Source: JACPYM01 sp963699175
Lineage (GTDB): Bacteria; Acidobacteriota; Blastocatellia; RBC074
NCBI GenBank assembly: GCA_963699175.1
Contig: OY969418.1
Span: forward strand, 930,001-994,000
Length of the DNA stretch: 64,000 nucleotides
Direction: 5' to 3'
Below the pieces are notes generated by a model. It did no database searches. It saw only the letters and a list, made by a program, of their open reading frames with translations, and was not told where the DNA came from. This document shows positions 37,345 to 46,487 of this stretch, piece by piece. The translations under genes were made by a program, and so were the position numbers. Each line of letters opens with the position of its first letter. Position 1 is the first letter of the stretch.

Positions 37345-37373
37345 ATGCTACGCTCGCAAAAATTGAGTGTCAA
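37345..37373 (-). promoter_or_regulatory. Candidate sigma-70 promoter for the TIR-TonB operon
   Basis: On the minus strand a TTGACA (37368-37373) is followed after exactly 17 bases by TAGCAT (37345-37350). It would leave a leader of about 285 bases before the TIR start. Nothing else is seen in 37052-37436 apart from short AT-rich runs. Predicted by eye only. Confidence 0.35.
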
Positions 37374-37436
37374 TACTTATGGCAATCGAATGGTTCTTTC
37401 CGGCGAAAGCTCCTACATGTTTTCCTGCGGCAGTGT

Positions 37437-38915
37437 TCATTGAGTCTTGCGTTGTTCGTACGCGCTCAACACATCTCTTACTAATCCGCGTTTGATCAAT
37501 TTTTCTTCAGGGTATTCGCCCAAGTCTTTCGTCTCAGCAATCCATTTGCCTAACGCGTCGCGCATACGCTGCAAGACCTTTTGATACTTCCGGTCATCCG
37601 CCAGGTTTTTTACTTCGTCAGGATCGGCTTGCGTATCATACAACTCTTCTATCGGTTTGATGGGCGCAAAGAAGAGCGCGGGCGCGCCAGTCAACTTACC
37701 CTCCGCGTGCAAGCGCCGCCAAGCCTGCATCGTCGGATTCTCTTCGTTGTAAGAGATGCGCTGTGCATAGGGCAGATCGGGGTAGAAGTTGCGGATGTAT
37801 TTGTAGCGTGTGTCACGCACCGCGCGGATGCGGTCAAAGGTTTCATCCATACGGTCACGCGCGGCGTAAATGTACTGACGATCTTTCGCGCGTTTGTCGC
37901 CCAGGAAAACTTGCCCTTGCATGCGCGACGGAACTTCGACGCCAGCGACGGACAACACAGTGGGCGCGAAATCAATGAAGGCCACCAGATCGTTGCGCAC
38001 CGCGCCGGGTTTGAGCTTGCCCGGCCAGCGAATCAAGAGCGGGACTTTGATGCCGCTGTCGTAGACCCAGCGTTTGCTGCGCGGCATCCCTCGCCCGTGA
38101 TCGCCGAAGACGAAGACCACCGTGTTGTCGGCCACTTTATACTTGTCTAGCCATTCCAACACGTCACCGATGATGTAGTCCGCCGCCGTCACGTCGTCGT
38201 AATACTGCGACAGGTCTTTGCGAATCTCCGGCGCGTCGGGATAGAAGGCAGGCAGCTTCATCTTCTCCGGCCGATGAAATTCGTTGGGCTTCAAGCGCGC
38301 AGTGTTCCGCTTGTGCAGTTCGGCATTGGCGCGCGTCTGGCTTTCATGCGTGATGCCCAAATTCATGTAGTGAAAGAACGGCTGCTTGGGCGGCGCTTCC
38401 TTAAGCCAATCCTTGCGGCTGTCCACCTGTTGCGGCGTGGGCTGGTAGTTGAAAACCTTCATATCCGGGTTGCCATCGTCAAAGTTCCAATCCACTTTGC
38501 CGGGCCAAGCGACGAAATATCCGGCGTCACGCAGAAGCTTGGTGAAGACTTCCGGCGGATTGATGAGCTTGGAACGCATGTGATGCGAACCCAGCGTCGT
38601 GGGATACATGCCTGTGAGCAGCCCTGAACGGCTCGGCGCGCAAACGGGCGCGTGGGTAAAAGCGTTGGTGAAGCGCGCGCCTTCGCGGGCCAGCCGATCC
38701 ATGTTCGGCGTGATGGCTTGCGGGTCGCCGTAACAGCCTAGATCAGGGCTGACATCGTCGAGCACTAGCCAGATGAAGTTGGGGCGCGACGACTTATCAG
38801 TTTGGGCAGCCTGTGCTGGTGCAGCGTGGTGTGCTGGCAAGGCAGCCAGTGAAAGACAGAGTAAGGCCAAACATCCCAGACGCTGCCACAACCAGGTGAA
38901 CGTGTGTTGTTTCAT
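37437..38915 (-). CDS. Secreted sulfatase (N-sulfoglucosamine sulfohydrolase-like)
   Basis: 492 residues from ATG 38915 (GAGGAAGAG upstream), which gives a signal peptide ending near AQA. The metal site starts with LDDVSPDLGCYG (D53, D54). C92-A-P-S-R96 is the formylglycine motif of type I sulfatases of the Cys subtype, followed by SGLLTGMYP. Later FGDHGRGMPRSKRW completes the active site. It removes sulfate from a sugar or phenol, probably from sulfated polysaccharide. No formylglycine-generating enzyme gene is seen in the window, so maturation would rely on one elsewhere. Confidence 0.93.
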   Translation of the reverse strand: MKQHTFTWLWQRLGCLALLCLSLAALPAHHAAPAQAAQTDKSSRPNFIWLVLDDVSPDLGCYGDPQAITPNMDRLAREGARFTNAFTHAPVCAPSRSGLLTGMYPTTLGSHHMRSKLINPPEVFTKLLRDAGYFVAWPGKVDWNFDDGNPDMKVFNYQPTPQQVDSRKDWLKEAPPKQPFFHYMNLGITHESQTRANAELHKRNTARLKPNEFHRPEKMKLPAFYPDAPEIRKDLSQYYDDVTAADYIIGDVLEWLDKYKVADNTVVFVFGDHGRGMPRSKRWVYDSGIKVPLLIRWPGKLKPGAVRNDLVAFIDFAPTVLSVAGVEVPSRMQGQVFLGDKRAKDRQYIYAARDRMDETFDRIRAVRDTRYKYIRNFYPDLPYAQRISYNEENPTMQAWRRLHAEGKLTGAPALFFAPIKPIEELYDTQADPDEVKNLADDRKYQKVLQRMRDALGKWIAETKDLGEYPEEKLIKRGLVRDVLSAYEQRKTQ

Positions 38916-39051
38916 CTTTCTCTTCCTCGCGCTTTCCAACTGAATTGCTTGCTCGCGGCTGTCAGAAAAGGTAATTGATGCTTCCGCATAAAGCAAAAGC
39001 AGCGATCAGAGCTTGCCGAATTCGCGGCTTGGCGCTACTTTACGCTTCGCC

Positions 39052-39888
39052 ATGAACACATCGCCGAACTTCAAAATCATCCCTGATCACGCTGAACTCG
39101 ATAATATCCAGCGCGACTTGCGTTTTCATCCGGTCGTCAATCAGCAGCCACAGACGTTGACACGCGCACAGATCGAATTCTTCAACCACAACGGCTACCT
39201 CAAAGGACTGCGCATTTTCAGTGAGGAAGAAATGGCTAACCAGCGGCGCTACTTCGACAACTTGTTGGCGCAAACGCTGGCGGCGGGTGGCGACAGCTAT
39301 TCGATCAGCACGGCGCATCTGCGCTATGGCAAGGTTTACGACCTGCTCACGCATCCGCGCTTAGTAGCCATCGTCAAAGACTTGTTGGGTGAAAACGTGG
39401 TGGCTTGGGGTTCGCACTACTTCTGCAAAATGCCTGGCGATGGCAAGCGTGTCAGTTGGCACCAGGACGCGAGCTATTGGCCATTGACGCCGTCGAAAAC
39501 GGTCAGCCTCTGGCTGGCGATTGATGATGCCGATGTCGAGAATGCTTGTATGCGTTACCTGCCCGGCACTCATTTGTTCGGCCATCTGACCTGGCAGTTG
39601 AGCGAAGACGATGAAGCCAATGTGCTCAACCAAACCATCCCGGAGATCGAACGTTTTGGCGAGCCGGTCAACGTTGAGTTGAAAGCGGGCGAAATCGCTT
39701 TGCACAGCGACCTGTTGCTGCACGGCTCGGAGGCCAACACGTCAGCCCGCCGTCGCTGTGGGTTGACGTTGCGATATTGCGCGGCGGATGTGCGCGCTTA
39801 TATGAATTGGAATGCCAAAGGGTTGATAGTGAGCGGCGCTGATCCGACGAGGCACTGGGCCAATCCGGCGCGTCCTTTAGACGATTGA
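39052..39888 (+). CDS. Phytanoyl-CoA dioxygenase (PhyH) family protein
   Basis: 278 residues from ATG 39052. The Fe(II)/2-oxoglutarate site is formed by H-x-D in SWHQDASYWPL and a distal histidine in LHSDLLLHGSEAN, followed by RRRCGLTLRY for 2-oxoglutarate. Members hydroxylate a wide range of small molecules; this one is of the bacterial type common in Planctomycetes and Acidobacteria. The next gene begins 13 bases later, so they are probably co-transcribed. Divergent from the sulfatase. The substrate is unknown. Confidence 0.9.
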   Translation: MNTSPNFKIIPDHAELDNIQRDLRFHPVVNQQPQTLTRAQIEFFNHNGYLKGLRIFSEEEMANQRRYFDNLLAQTLAAGGDSYSISTAHLRYGKVYDLLTHPRLVAIVKDLLGENVVAWGSHYFCKMPGDGKRVSWHQDASYWPLTPSKTVSLWLAIDDADVENACMRYLPGTHLFGHLTWQLSEDDEANVLNQTIPEIERFGEPVNVELKAGEIALHSDLLLHGSEANTSARRRCGLTLRYCAADVRAYMNWNAKGLIVSGADPTRHWANPARPLDD

Positions 39889-39901
39889 GTGAGAGGTGCG
39901 G

Positions 39902-40861
39902 ATGCGAGGTATATTGCTCTTCTGTTGGTTTTGTCTGCTCTGTCTGTCAGGCTTCAGCCAATCTGATGACACCTGGCCGCCGGAAGTGAAAGAGATCAGC
40001 TACCTGAGCGCCGCCGACAACACGACGCAGCCCGCTTTGTTTTATGCGCCAGCCGCAAACAAGCCGCAACCATTGCTCGTTGCGCTGCACACGTGGAGCA
40101 ACGATTACAAACAACCGGGCAGCATTCCATACGCGCGCTGGTGTCTGACGCACAAATGGGTCTTCATCCATCCCAACTTTCGCGGCCCGAATGTCAGGCC
40201 GGAAGCGACTGGCTCTGAGTTGGTCATTCAAGACATTGTGAGTGCGGTGGAATATGCACAACGGCACGCGCGAGTTGACCTGACGCGCATCTATCTGGTC
40301 GGTGTTTCGGGCGGCGGCTATCTGGCTTTGTTGCTGGTCGGGCGGACGCCGGATATTTGGGCGGGCGTTTCCGCATGGGCGGCAGCCAGCGATTTGACGG
40401 CGTGGTATCACGAATCGAAACGGGCGGGGCGCAAATACGCGGGCGACATCGCTGCTGCTTGCGGCGGCGTACCGGAAAACAATAACTCGGCGGAGCGCGA
40501 ATGTTTGAAGCGTTCGCCGCTGGCTTATCTGGTTAGCGCCAACCAAGTCCCGCTCGACATCAACGCTGGCATCCAGGATGGCCACAACGGCAGCACGCCG
40601 ATCAATCATTCGTTGCGCGCCTTCAATCTGCTGGCGCGCGAGTCAGAGCAATTGACCGAAGCGGAGATCAACTATTTTGTCGAGGAAGCGAAAGTGCCTG
40701 CACGCTTGCAGAGCAAGCTGAGCGATCCACTTTATAGCCCGAGGCAGGTTCTTTTCCGCAGGCAAGCGAACAAGGCCCGCTTAACGATCTTTGACGGCGG
40801 GCACGAGATCATTCACGAGGCTGCATTGCAGTGGCTGGCGAAGCAACGCAGAGCAAAATAA
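39902..40861 (+). CDS. Secreted alpha/beta hydrolase (prolyl-oligopeptidase type)
   Basis: 319 residues from ATG 39902 with GAGAGG five bases upstream. Signal peptide ILLFCWFCLLCLSGFS. The nucleophile elbow is GVSGGGY, the oxyanion region is HTWSNDY, and the catalytic histidine is probably in DGGHEIIHE. The fold resembles secreted dienelactone-hydrolase or esterase-like enzymes. It follows the PhyH gene by 13 bases and ends one base from the convergent LarA-like gene. The substrate is unknown. Confidence 0.85.
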   Translation: MRGILLFCWFCLLCLSGFSQSDDTWPPEVKEISYLSAADNTTQPALFYAPAANKPQPLLVALHTWSNDYKQPGSIPYARWCLTHKWVFIHPNFRGPNVRPEATGSELVIQDIVSAVEYAQRHARVDLTRIYLVGVSGGGYLALLLVGRTPDIWAGVSAWAAASDLTAWYHESKRAGRKYAGDIAAACGGVPENNNSAERECLKRSPLAYLVSANQVPLDINAGIQDGHNGSTPINHSLRAFNLLARESEQLTEAEINYFVEEAKVPARLQSKLSDPLYSPRQVLFRRQANKARLTIFDGGHEIIHEAALQWLAKQRRAK

Positions 40862-40862
40862 T

Positions 40863-42152
40863 TCAAGCCCGCGCCGCCATTGGCTTCACGCGGTAAAGCA
40901 TCTCGCCCGCCTTCGGCACCAACAAGATGCCCTCGTCTTCCCTGCCTTTCCATTCATCCAAATTGATCGAAGCCGGATCGAGATAACCCAGATTTACCTG
41001 CCGACAGCGCGCTTCGGGAACGCCCGTGGCCAGCGTGACCTGGATGCGTGGCGTTTCGACGCCGGTCGTTTCGTCATACGTGCCCAAGCCTTTCACGTGC
41101 GTGCTATGCGCAATCACGCCCCAGGGATGATGTTTGAACTTGTCCCACTGCTTCACGAAATAGTCGCGCACGTGATAACCGATCTCGTCCATCACCTGGC
41201 CGTGTGTGTAGCTGATCTCGTTGATGTGCGGCGCGTAGATGATTATCTCGCCGCCATCGGCGACGACCGGTTCTAACTTGTACATCCCCTTGCCCGCCGT
41301 CCAACAATCTTCGTAAAGTTTCGGCATCACCGACAGCACACGCTTGAAGGGCTTTTCGGCCCAAACAATGTGAAGCTGCGCCGACAAATCCGCCGCCGCT
41401 TCCCAAGCCTCTTCCGGCGTGCCGATGAACAAGCCCGCCAAGCCATCGCCTTTGACCACTAGGCTGAAACAGAGTTTGGGCTTTTGGATGAAAGAAGCCG
41501 CGCGATCAATCACGCGGCGCGTGGGGGTGTGTTTGATCCCGATGGTGTCGAAGTTGGTCACGACCGCGCCGAGCCAGTGTGAGAAGTTGATGACTTCGGC
41601 GCCACTGATGCCAGGGAAGAAATACTTGTTGCCACCGGAAAAGCCCGCGACCTCGTGTGGAAAGGTCGGGCCGCAGATGATGATCTGATCGTAATCCAAC
41701 ACTAGCCGGTTGAGGCGCACGGGAATCGGATCGCGCAGGATGCCACTGGAAATCTTTTCAATCTCTGCGCCAGAGATTTCGCCCAGCGTGACCAGCGCAG
41801 CGGGAGAATCCCAAGCATGGTTGAAAACATTCACGTCGGCGTAACGGCTGGCGCGCTCTTGTGCGGTCACACCTAAATGGCGGTTGATCGCCTCTTCGCT
41901 CATCGGCTGATGCGTGCCGAGCGCAATCAGGAAATCGAGCTTGGCGACCCTGCCCCTCAGAGCTTCGTGAAAAAGCCGGAACATTTGTGGGATGGGCGCG
42001 GTGCGCGTGCCGTCGGGAATAATGATGACGACACGCTGACCGTCGAGTGGGTGTTGCGCGAAGGACTGCGCCATTAACTCACGAATCTCAGGCTCGCGCA
42101 AAAATTGGTTGGTGTGGCCTTTGCCAATCAGCATGTTTGATCCAAGTTGCAT
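40863..42152 (-). CDS. LarA-like (DUF2088) nickel-pincer-family racemase/epimerase homologue
   Basis: About 429 residues from ATG 42152 (TTG 42158 also possible). N-terminal DGTRTAPI and ALGTHQPMS, with PHEVAGFSGGNKYFFPGISG in the middle, match the lactate racemase LarA superfamily, which carries a nickel-pincer nucleotide and epimerises 2-hydroxy acids. Many members act on sugar acids rather than lactate. Its place after an SDR and UxaE suggests a sugar-acid substrate (inferred). No larB, larC or larE cofactor genes are in the window. Confidence 0.88.
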   Translation of the reverse strand: MQLGSNMLIGKGHTNQFLREPEIRELMAQSFAQHPLDGQRVVIIIPDGTRTAPIPQMFRLFHEALRGRVAKLDFLIALGTHQPMSEEAINRHLGVTAQERASRYADVNVFNHAWDSPAALVTLGEISGAEIEKISSGILRDPIPVRLNRLVLDYDQIIICGPTFPHEVAGFSGGNKYFFPGISGAEVINFSHWLGAVVTNFDTIGIKHTPTRRVIDRAASFIQKPKLCFSLVVKGDGLAGLFIGTPEEAWEAAADLSAQLHIVWAEKPFKRVLSVMPKLYEDCWTAGKGMYKLEPVVADGGEIIIYAPHINEISYTHGQVMDEIGYHVRDYFVKQWDKFKHHPWGVIAHSTHVKGLGTYDETTGVETPRIQVTLATGVPEARCRQVNLGYLDPASINLDEWKGREDEGILLVPKAGEMLYRVKPMAARA

Positions 42153-42306
42153 AATCAAAGCTTACGAGTGCGCACTTGCGGCAGCCATTTTCCATTCTGC
42201 ATTCTCAACGTCCGCGTAGCGGCTGCAACATACTGGTTTCTTGCGAGGAAATGGAGAATGAGAAATGGAGAATGTCGTCTTTCTCATCTCAAGGTCGAGC
42301 CGTTCG

Positions 42307-43137
42307 TTACACACCGCCAAAAGCCGAAAACCCGCCATCCACCGGCACAACGATGCCTGTGACAAAAGCCGATGCGGGCGACAACAGCCACAAGACCGCA
42401 CCCAGCAAATCCTCCGGCTCACCAAACCGGCCCATCGGCGTGTGCGCGATGATGCTCTCGCCACGCGGCGTTAGATTGCCACTCGCCGCGTCAATCAACA
42501 TATTGCGGTTTTGTTCGCCGAGGAAAAACCCCGGCGCGACGGCATTCACGCGCAGCTTGGGCGAATACTCCTTCGCCAGGTGCACGGCCAGCCATTGCGT
42601 AAAGTTGTTGATCCCGGCCTTCGCGGCTGAATAGCCGATGACGCGCGTCATCGGGCGCAACGCCGCCATTGAGGAAAGATTCAAAATCACGCCTTCGCCC
42701 TGCTCTGCCATCTGTCGTCCGAAGACTTGGCAAGGCAGAATTGTGCCGAGCAGGTTCAGATCGAAGACGTAGCGCAGCGCCTCTTCCGGCAAGTCGAAGA
42801 AACTTAGTTCAGGCTTGGTAGTCGCTTGCGGATTGTTGCCACCTGCGCCGTTGATCAACCCGTCAATCCGCCCGAATTCATTTAGTACCTCGCGCGCGGC
42901 ACTCTCCAACGTACCCGGCTGCAAGACATCGCCGAGTACTGTGATGGCGCGTCCCGGCCCCTCCATTGCAGCAGTGACAGCATCGCCCTTCTCTCGGCTG
43001 CGTGCCAAGATGGCGACATTCGCGCCGCAGCCTACCAACGCTTTTGCCATCGTGCAGCACAACACGCCCGTGCCGCCGGTGACGATGATGGTGCGTCCGG
43101 TGAAGTCGTACAACTTAGTCAGTTCAGTCAGGTTCAT
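42307..43137 (-). CDS. SDR-family oxidoreductase (mannonate/fructuronate reductase-like)
   Basis: 276 residues with the Rossmann glycine motif VTGGTGVL, NGAGGN and the catalytic YSAAK. N-terminus LTKLYDFTGRTIIVTGG and an unusual VLCCTMAKAL match the SDR group annotated as D-mannonate oxidoreductase. It would interconvert fructuronate and mannonate with NAD(P). It starts seven bases after the UxaE stop and is therefore in the same operon. The mannonate assignment depends on family memory plus context. Confidence 0.85.
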   Translation of the reverse strand: MNLTELTKLYDFTGRTIIVTGGTGVLCCTMAKALVGCGANVAILARSREKGDAVTAAMEGPGRAITVLGDVLQPGTLESAAREVLNEFGRIDGLINGAGGNNPQATTKPELSFFDLPEEALRYVFDLNLLGTILPCQVFGRQMAEQGEGVILNLSSMAALRPMTRVIGYSAAKAGINNFTQWLAVHLAKEYSPKLRVNAVAPGFFLGEQNRNMLIDAASGNLTPRGESIIAHTPMGRFGEPEDLLGAVLWLLSPASAFVTGIVVPVDGGFSAFGGV

Positions 43138-43144
43138 CTACCGA

Positions 43145-44716
43145 TCAGTCTCCCGTCGCTTTGGAAGCCTCGCCAAATGGTGCGAAGTGTTTGCCGAAGT
43201 GAGTCTCGATCATCTCGTAGTAGGTCTCTTCGTCGCCGCGCAGCGTAGCGAAGAACGGCGCGCGGAAATCCGGATGGTGCAGCACCGAGCCAAACGTCAC
43301 GTGCAGGATTTCGCGCGCGTGAAAATCGTCGAGCAGCGCTGGCAACTGCGCATCGGCAAGCGCCGCGACTTCCGGCATCTTGTTCACTTCGGCAGAGACG
43401 TGATACGTGGCGCGGTCGGTCGGATAGCGCCCGCAGGCAAAGGCCACGATCTCACGGAAGAGCGGCGCGTTGACTTGGCTGATCGCGCGTAGGGCTTCCA
43501 GATAGCTCGTGCCCGCCGTCTTCAAGTGCACCAACTCGCCCGCGACGCGCGAGGCAATCGGGTAGACGCTGAATTTGTCCGAGCCGGAATGCAGGCTGAG
43601 CTTGTACGGGCCGAAGGTTTGTGACACCGCCAGATGCCGGGCAAACGATTTCTCAAACTCGGCCAGATCGCCTATGTAATCCACGCCCTTTTCAAAATCA
43701 CCCACGTAGCGCGGCGCCAGGCTCACCCACTTCACGCCCAGCCGTTTCAATTCGTTGGCGATGTAAATGTGTTCGGCTAGCGTCGTCACAGTCTCCGATT
43801 CGTCCACGCTCATTTCCAGTTCGAACGGCTGGCCATTCATCACGCTGCCCAAGTGGCGATACAGCTTGACCGTGTGCGCTACGACGCGGCCATATTTCGC
43901 AGTCGCGCGGAGTAAATCTCCGGCATCAATCTTGAACTTGAAATCACCCAGGTCAATTGGGTTGAACAGCCGCGACTGAGTGTCCATCCAGCTTGTTTCC
44001 AGCTCAGCCCAGGGCAAGGCTTCGGTCTTAGCTCGCAAAACTTCGAACGGAGCGGTGTTGGCTTCGTTATCAACGTGTTCGCTAGGATCAATCGTGTAAA
44101 AGGTGAATCCAGCGGCAGCGCAGGCGTCAATGTCGTCGGTGTTCTTCAAATGATCGGCGTCCGCGCCAAAGCCGTCGCGCCAACCTTCCTGCAAGATGCC
44201 CCAGAGCGCATCGTCCATCACCGCCTGCGGCGTGCGTCCGGTGCGCGCGTTCTCGCGAATGGATTGTTGCGCCAGGATCGGCGCCATGGTCGAATGACGA
44301 ATCGCGCGTATGTGCCCCGGCGTTGCTAGGCCCAAGCGGTCGCCACAGCCCGCCGATTTCCTCAAGCCTAACGGGTGTGGAACCAGAAACGGCAAAACAT
44401 CGCGCAGTGCCGCCGCATTCTCAGGCGTGGTCTCGCAAATCTTTTCTGTCAGCGACTGTCCTGCTAAATCAGACGGAGTGGCTACGCCCTGGAATTTATT
44501 CAACATCTCGGTCTTGGCTGAAACGATGCCGAGATATTTCTTGGTCTCTTTGCGGCCTAGAAAGAAGAGCGTGTTTTGCGTTGCTACCAACGAGCGCGGA
44601 TAAACTTGCAAGCCACTAGCACGCCCTAACGCTGCGGTCGTTGCGCTGGCTTCAGCTTCAGGCAAGGGCGTGGCAAGCTCAGCGGTATTGAGATGGGTCA
44701 ATAAATCTGCGGCCAT
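43145..44716 (-). CDS. uxaE: Tagaturonate/fructuronate epimerase
   Basis: 523 residues, matching the UxaE family first defined in Thermotoga, which epimerises D-tagaturonate and D-fructuronate and so links galacturonate and glucuronate breakdown. Recognisable blocks: HPLGLRKSAGCGDRLGLATPGH near 110, DADHLKN near 185, FELEMSVDESETV near 300, LSLHSGSDKFSVYP near 385. The metal site is presumably built from these His/Asp/Glu residues. The SDR and LarA-like genes follow on the same strand, making a compact uronate operon. The upstream gap holds a 27-base inverted repeat. Confidence 0.88.
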   Translation of the reverse strand: MAADLLTHLNTAELATPLPEAEASATTAALGRASGLQVYPRSLVATQNTLFFLGRKETKKYLGIVSAKTEMLNKFQGVATPSDLAGQSLTEKICETTPENAAALRDVLPFLVPHPLGLRKSAGCGDRLGLATPGHIRAIRHSTMAPILAQQSIRENARTGRTPQAVMDDALWGILQEGWRDGFGADADHLKNTDDIDACAAAGFTFYTIDPSEHVDNEANTAPFEVLRAKTEALPWAELETSWMDTQSRLFNPIDLGDFKFKIDAGDLLRATAKYGRVVAHTVKLYRHLGSVMNGQPFELEMSVDESETVTTLAEHIYIANELKRLGVKWVSLAPRYVGDFEKGVDYIGDLAEFEKSFARHLAVSQTFGPYKLSLHSGSDKFSVYPIASRVAGELVHLKTAGTSYLEALRAISQVNAPLFREIVAFACGRYPTDRATYHVSAEVNKMPEVAALADAQLPALLDDFHAREILHVTFGSVLHHPDFRAPFFATLRGDEETYYEMIETHFGKHFAPFGEASKATGD

Positions 44717-44737
44717 TATCCAAATCTCCTAGAAAAA

Positions 44738-44823
44738 TGTCCGACAAGCTGTCAAAGCTTGTCGCTGACTTCCGGTTGCGCCAACCCGAAGGACTACGAC
44801 AAGCTTTGACAGCTTGTCGGACA
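44738..44823. repeat. 27-bp perfect inverted repeat between uxaE and an oxidoreductase gene
   Basis: Arms 44738-44764 and 44797-44823 are exact reverse complements (outer TGTCCGACAAGC), 32 bases apart. The spacer contains GGTTGCGCCAACC, itself a small hairpin. The left arm lies about 20 bases upstream of the uxaE ATG. Confidence 0.9.
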
Positions 44824-44924
44824 ACTGCATGGCGCGTTGATTTAACCAATGCGGAATCACACCTAGCTTACGATAAGCTGATTGGTAAGACCAGCGGGCT
44901 AATACGCAAAAGGCTGAATTCAGC

Positions 44925-46151
44925 TTAAGCCCGAGCATGCCGCCATTTCGTCACATCCCAATCCACTCTTTTGCCAGACCGGAATGCTTCATTAGCAAGA
45001 TGTGCACCGACCAGTACACGGTTTCCCAACTCGACCGGCGAGTTGGGTTGCTGACGCGACTTCATGCAATCGAGGAAGTTCTGCATGTGAATCGTGCTCT
45101 CGTCTTTGACTGGCCAGCTTTCGATTTCTTTGCGCTTGGCGTCGTAGCGCACCATCATCCCGCGCTGGTTCTCCTGCACGATGCTGCCTTCAAGTCCGTA
45201 GAAGGCCGCGCCGTCATACTCCTGGCCGTTCATAAACTGCACCATGAAGACAATCGCAAACGTGCCGCAATCCAGCACCGCGTGCACGTTGTCGGGCGTC
45301 TCCCAATCGGTGTTTTGATACTTGCCGCCGTTACACACGACGCTGCGCGGCCCGTCGCAGCCCGTGATCCACATCGCCACGTCGAGCCAGTGCGGCCCGA
45401 TGTCTGTCATCAAGCCGCCCGCATAATCCCAAAACCAGCGCCAACCCGAAGCGCGTTTGGCGTCATAAGGGCGCTGCGGCGCGCGGCCCAGGAAGCGTTT
45501 CCAATCAATGAGCTCCGGCGCGAACAAGGTTTGATCCTTGCTGCGTTTGATGTAGGGGTCAACCGGGCGATAGCGAAAATCCCAGATGCGCACGAAGCGA
45601 ATCTCGCCGATGCCACCGGAGGCGACGATGTCACGTGCTTTTTTGAAATGCTCGCCACTGCGGCGTTGATTGCCGACTTGCACGATCTGTTTGGAAGCTT
45701 TGACGGCGGCCACCATCTGTTCGCCTTCTTCGATAGTGCGGCAAAGCGGTTTCTCGATGTAAGCGTCCTTGCCAGCTTTGACCGCAGCGAGCAAACAGTC
45801 GTGATGCAAATGATCTGGTACAGCAATGATCACGCCGTCAATGTCTTTGTGCGCGAGCAGATCGTTGTAATCAACGTAGGTTTTCTCAACACGGCTGGTC
45901 AGCCGCTTCTGCGCCAGTTCCAGCAGGCCTTTGTTGACATCGGCCAACGCGACGATGTCGGCGCCGAGCCTTTGCGCCGTCTGCACGCGCCCGCTGCCAC
46001 GATCACCGGGGCCGATGCCGCCCAAACGAATACGATCGTTGGCGCCGAGGATGCGTGCGTAAGATCGCGCGGACATGCCTGAAGCGGCCAAAATTCCCAG
46101 CGACGATTTGATGAATTGCCGTCGCGGAACTGGTGCAGAATTGTGATTCAT
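44925..46151 (-). CDS. Tat-exported Gfo/Idh/MocA-family oxidoreductase
   Basis: 408 residues. A twin-arginine start (PRRQFIKSSLGILAASG) indicates export. The nucleotide fold (RLGGIGPGDRGSGRV) has an atypical glycine region, and the catalytic-lysine motif YIEKPLCRT is complete. WRWFWDYAGGLMTDIGPHWLD carries the distal D-x3-H pair. It belongs to the large acidobacterial/planctomycete group of periplasmic sugar oxidoreductases. It lies upstream of the uronate operon on the same strand but is separated by a palindromic element, so it is probably a separate unit. Confidence 0.92.
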   Translation of the reverse strand: MNHNSAPVPRRQFIKSSLGILAASGMSARSYARILGANDRIRLGGIGPGDRGSGRVQTAQRLGADIVALADVNKGLLELAQKRLTSRVEKTYVDYNDLLAHKDIDGVIIAVPDHLHHDCLLAAVKAGKDAYIEKPLCRTIEEGEQMVAAVKASKQIVQVGNQRRSGEHFKKARDIVASGGIGEIRFVRIWDFRYRPVDPYIKRSKDQTLFAPELIDWKRFLGRAPQRPYDAKRASGWRWFWDYAGGLMTDIGPHWLDVAMWITGCDGPRSVVCNGGKYQNTDWETPDNVHAVLDCGTFAIVFMVQFMNGQEYDGAAFYGLEGSIVQENQRGMMVRYDAKRKEIESWPVKDESTIHMQNFLDCMKSRQQPNSPVELGNRVLVGAHLANEAFRSGKRVDWDVTKWRHARA

Positions 46152-46271
46152 AACTCTTACCTTTCAGTTGGAAGTTTCCCTGCAATGTGGTGTGACTTGG
46201 GCGTATTCTCAAGTGCGTTTGCGTTGAAGTCAAACTTATTCTCTCTGCAATTTTTCGAGGCGGCGGAAACC

Positions 46272-46369
46272 GTACCGTAGACTGTCAGTCTGCGGCAGAC
46301 TCGGCGCTTCACCCTCTAGTTCCAGTGGGTCAGAAACCAAGCCTTCCGCAGACTGACAGTCTACGGTAC
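46272..46369. repeat. 24-bp perfect inverted repeat upstream of the sigma factor gene
   Basis: Arms 46272-46295 and 46346-46369 are exact reverse complements (outer GTACCGTAGACTGTC), 50 bases apart. Each arm itself holds the shorter palindrome GACTGTCAGTC or GACTGACAGTC. It sits between two divergent genes (gap 46152-46487), where nothing else is recognised. Confidence 0.9.
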
Positions 46370-46487
46370 AGGGCGCGCGCTTCTCGATTCGCTAATTCTG
46401 GACAATTTCCAGGAAGAGATTTTTTTCTTCCCAACCTCTATCTTTCATCGTATTCCCTGTCTCTAGTAGCTTGAGAGCGCAAACGGC

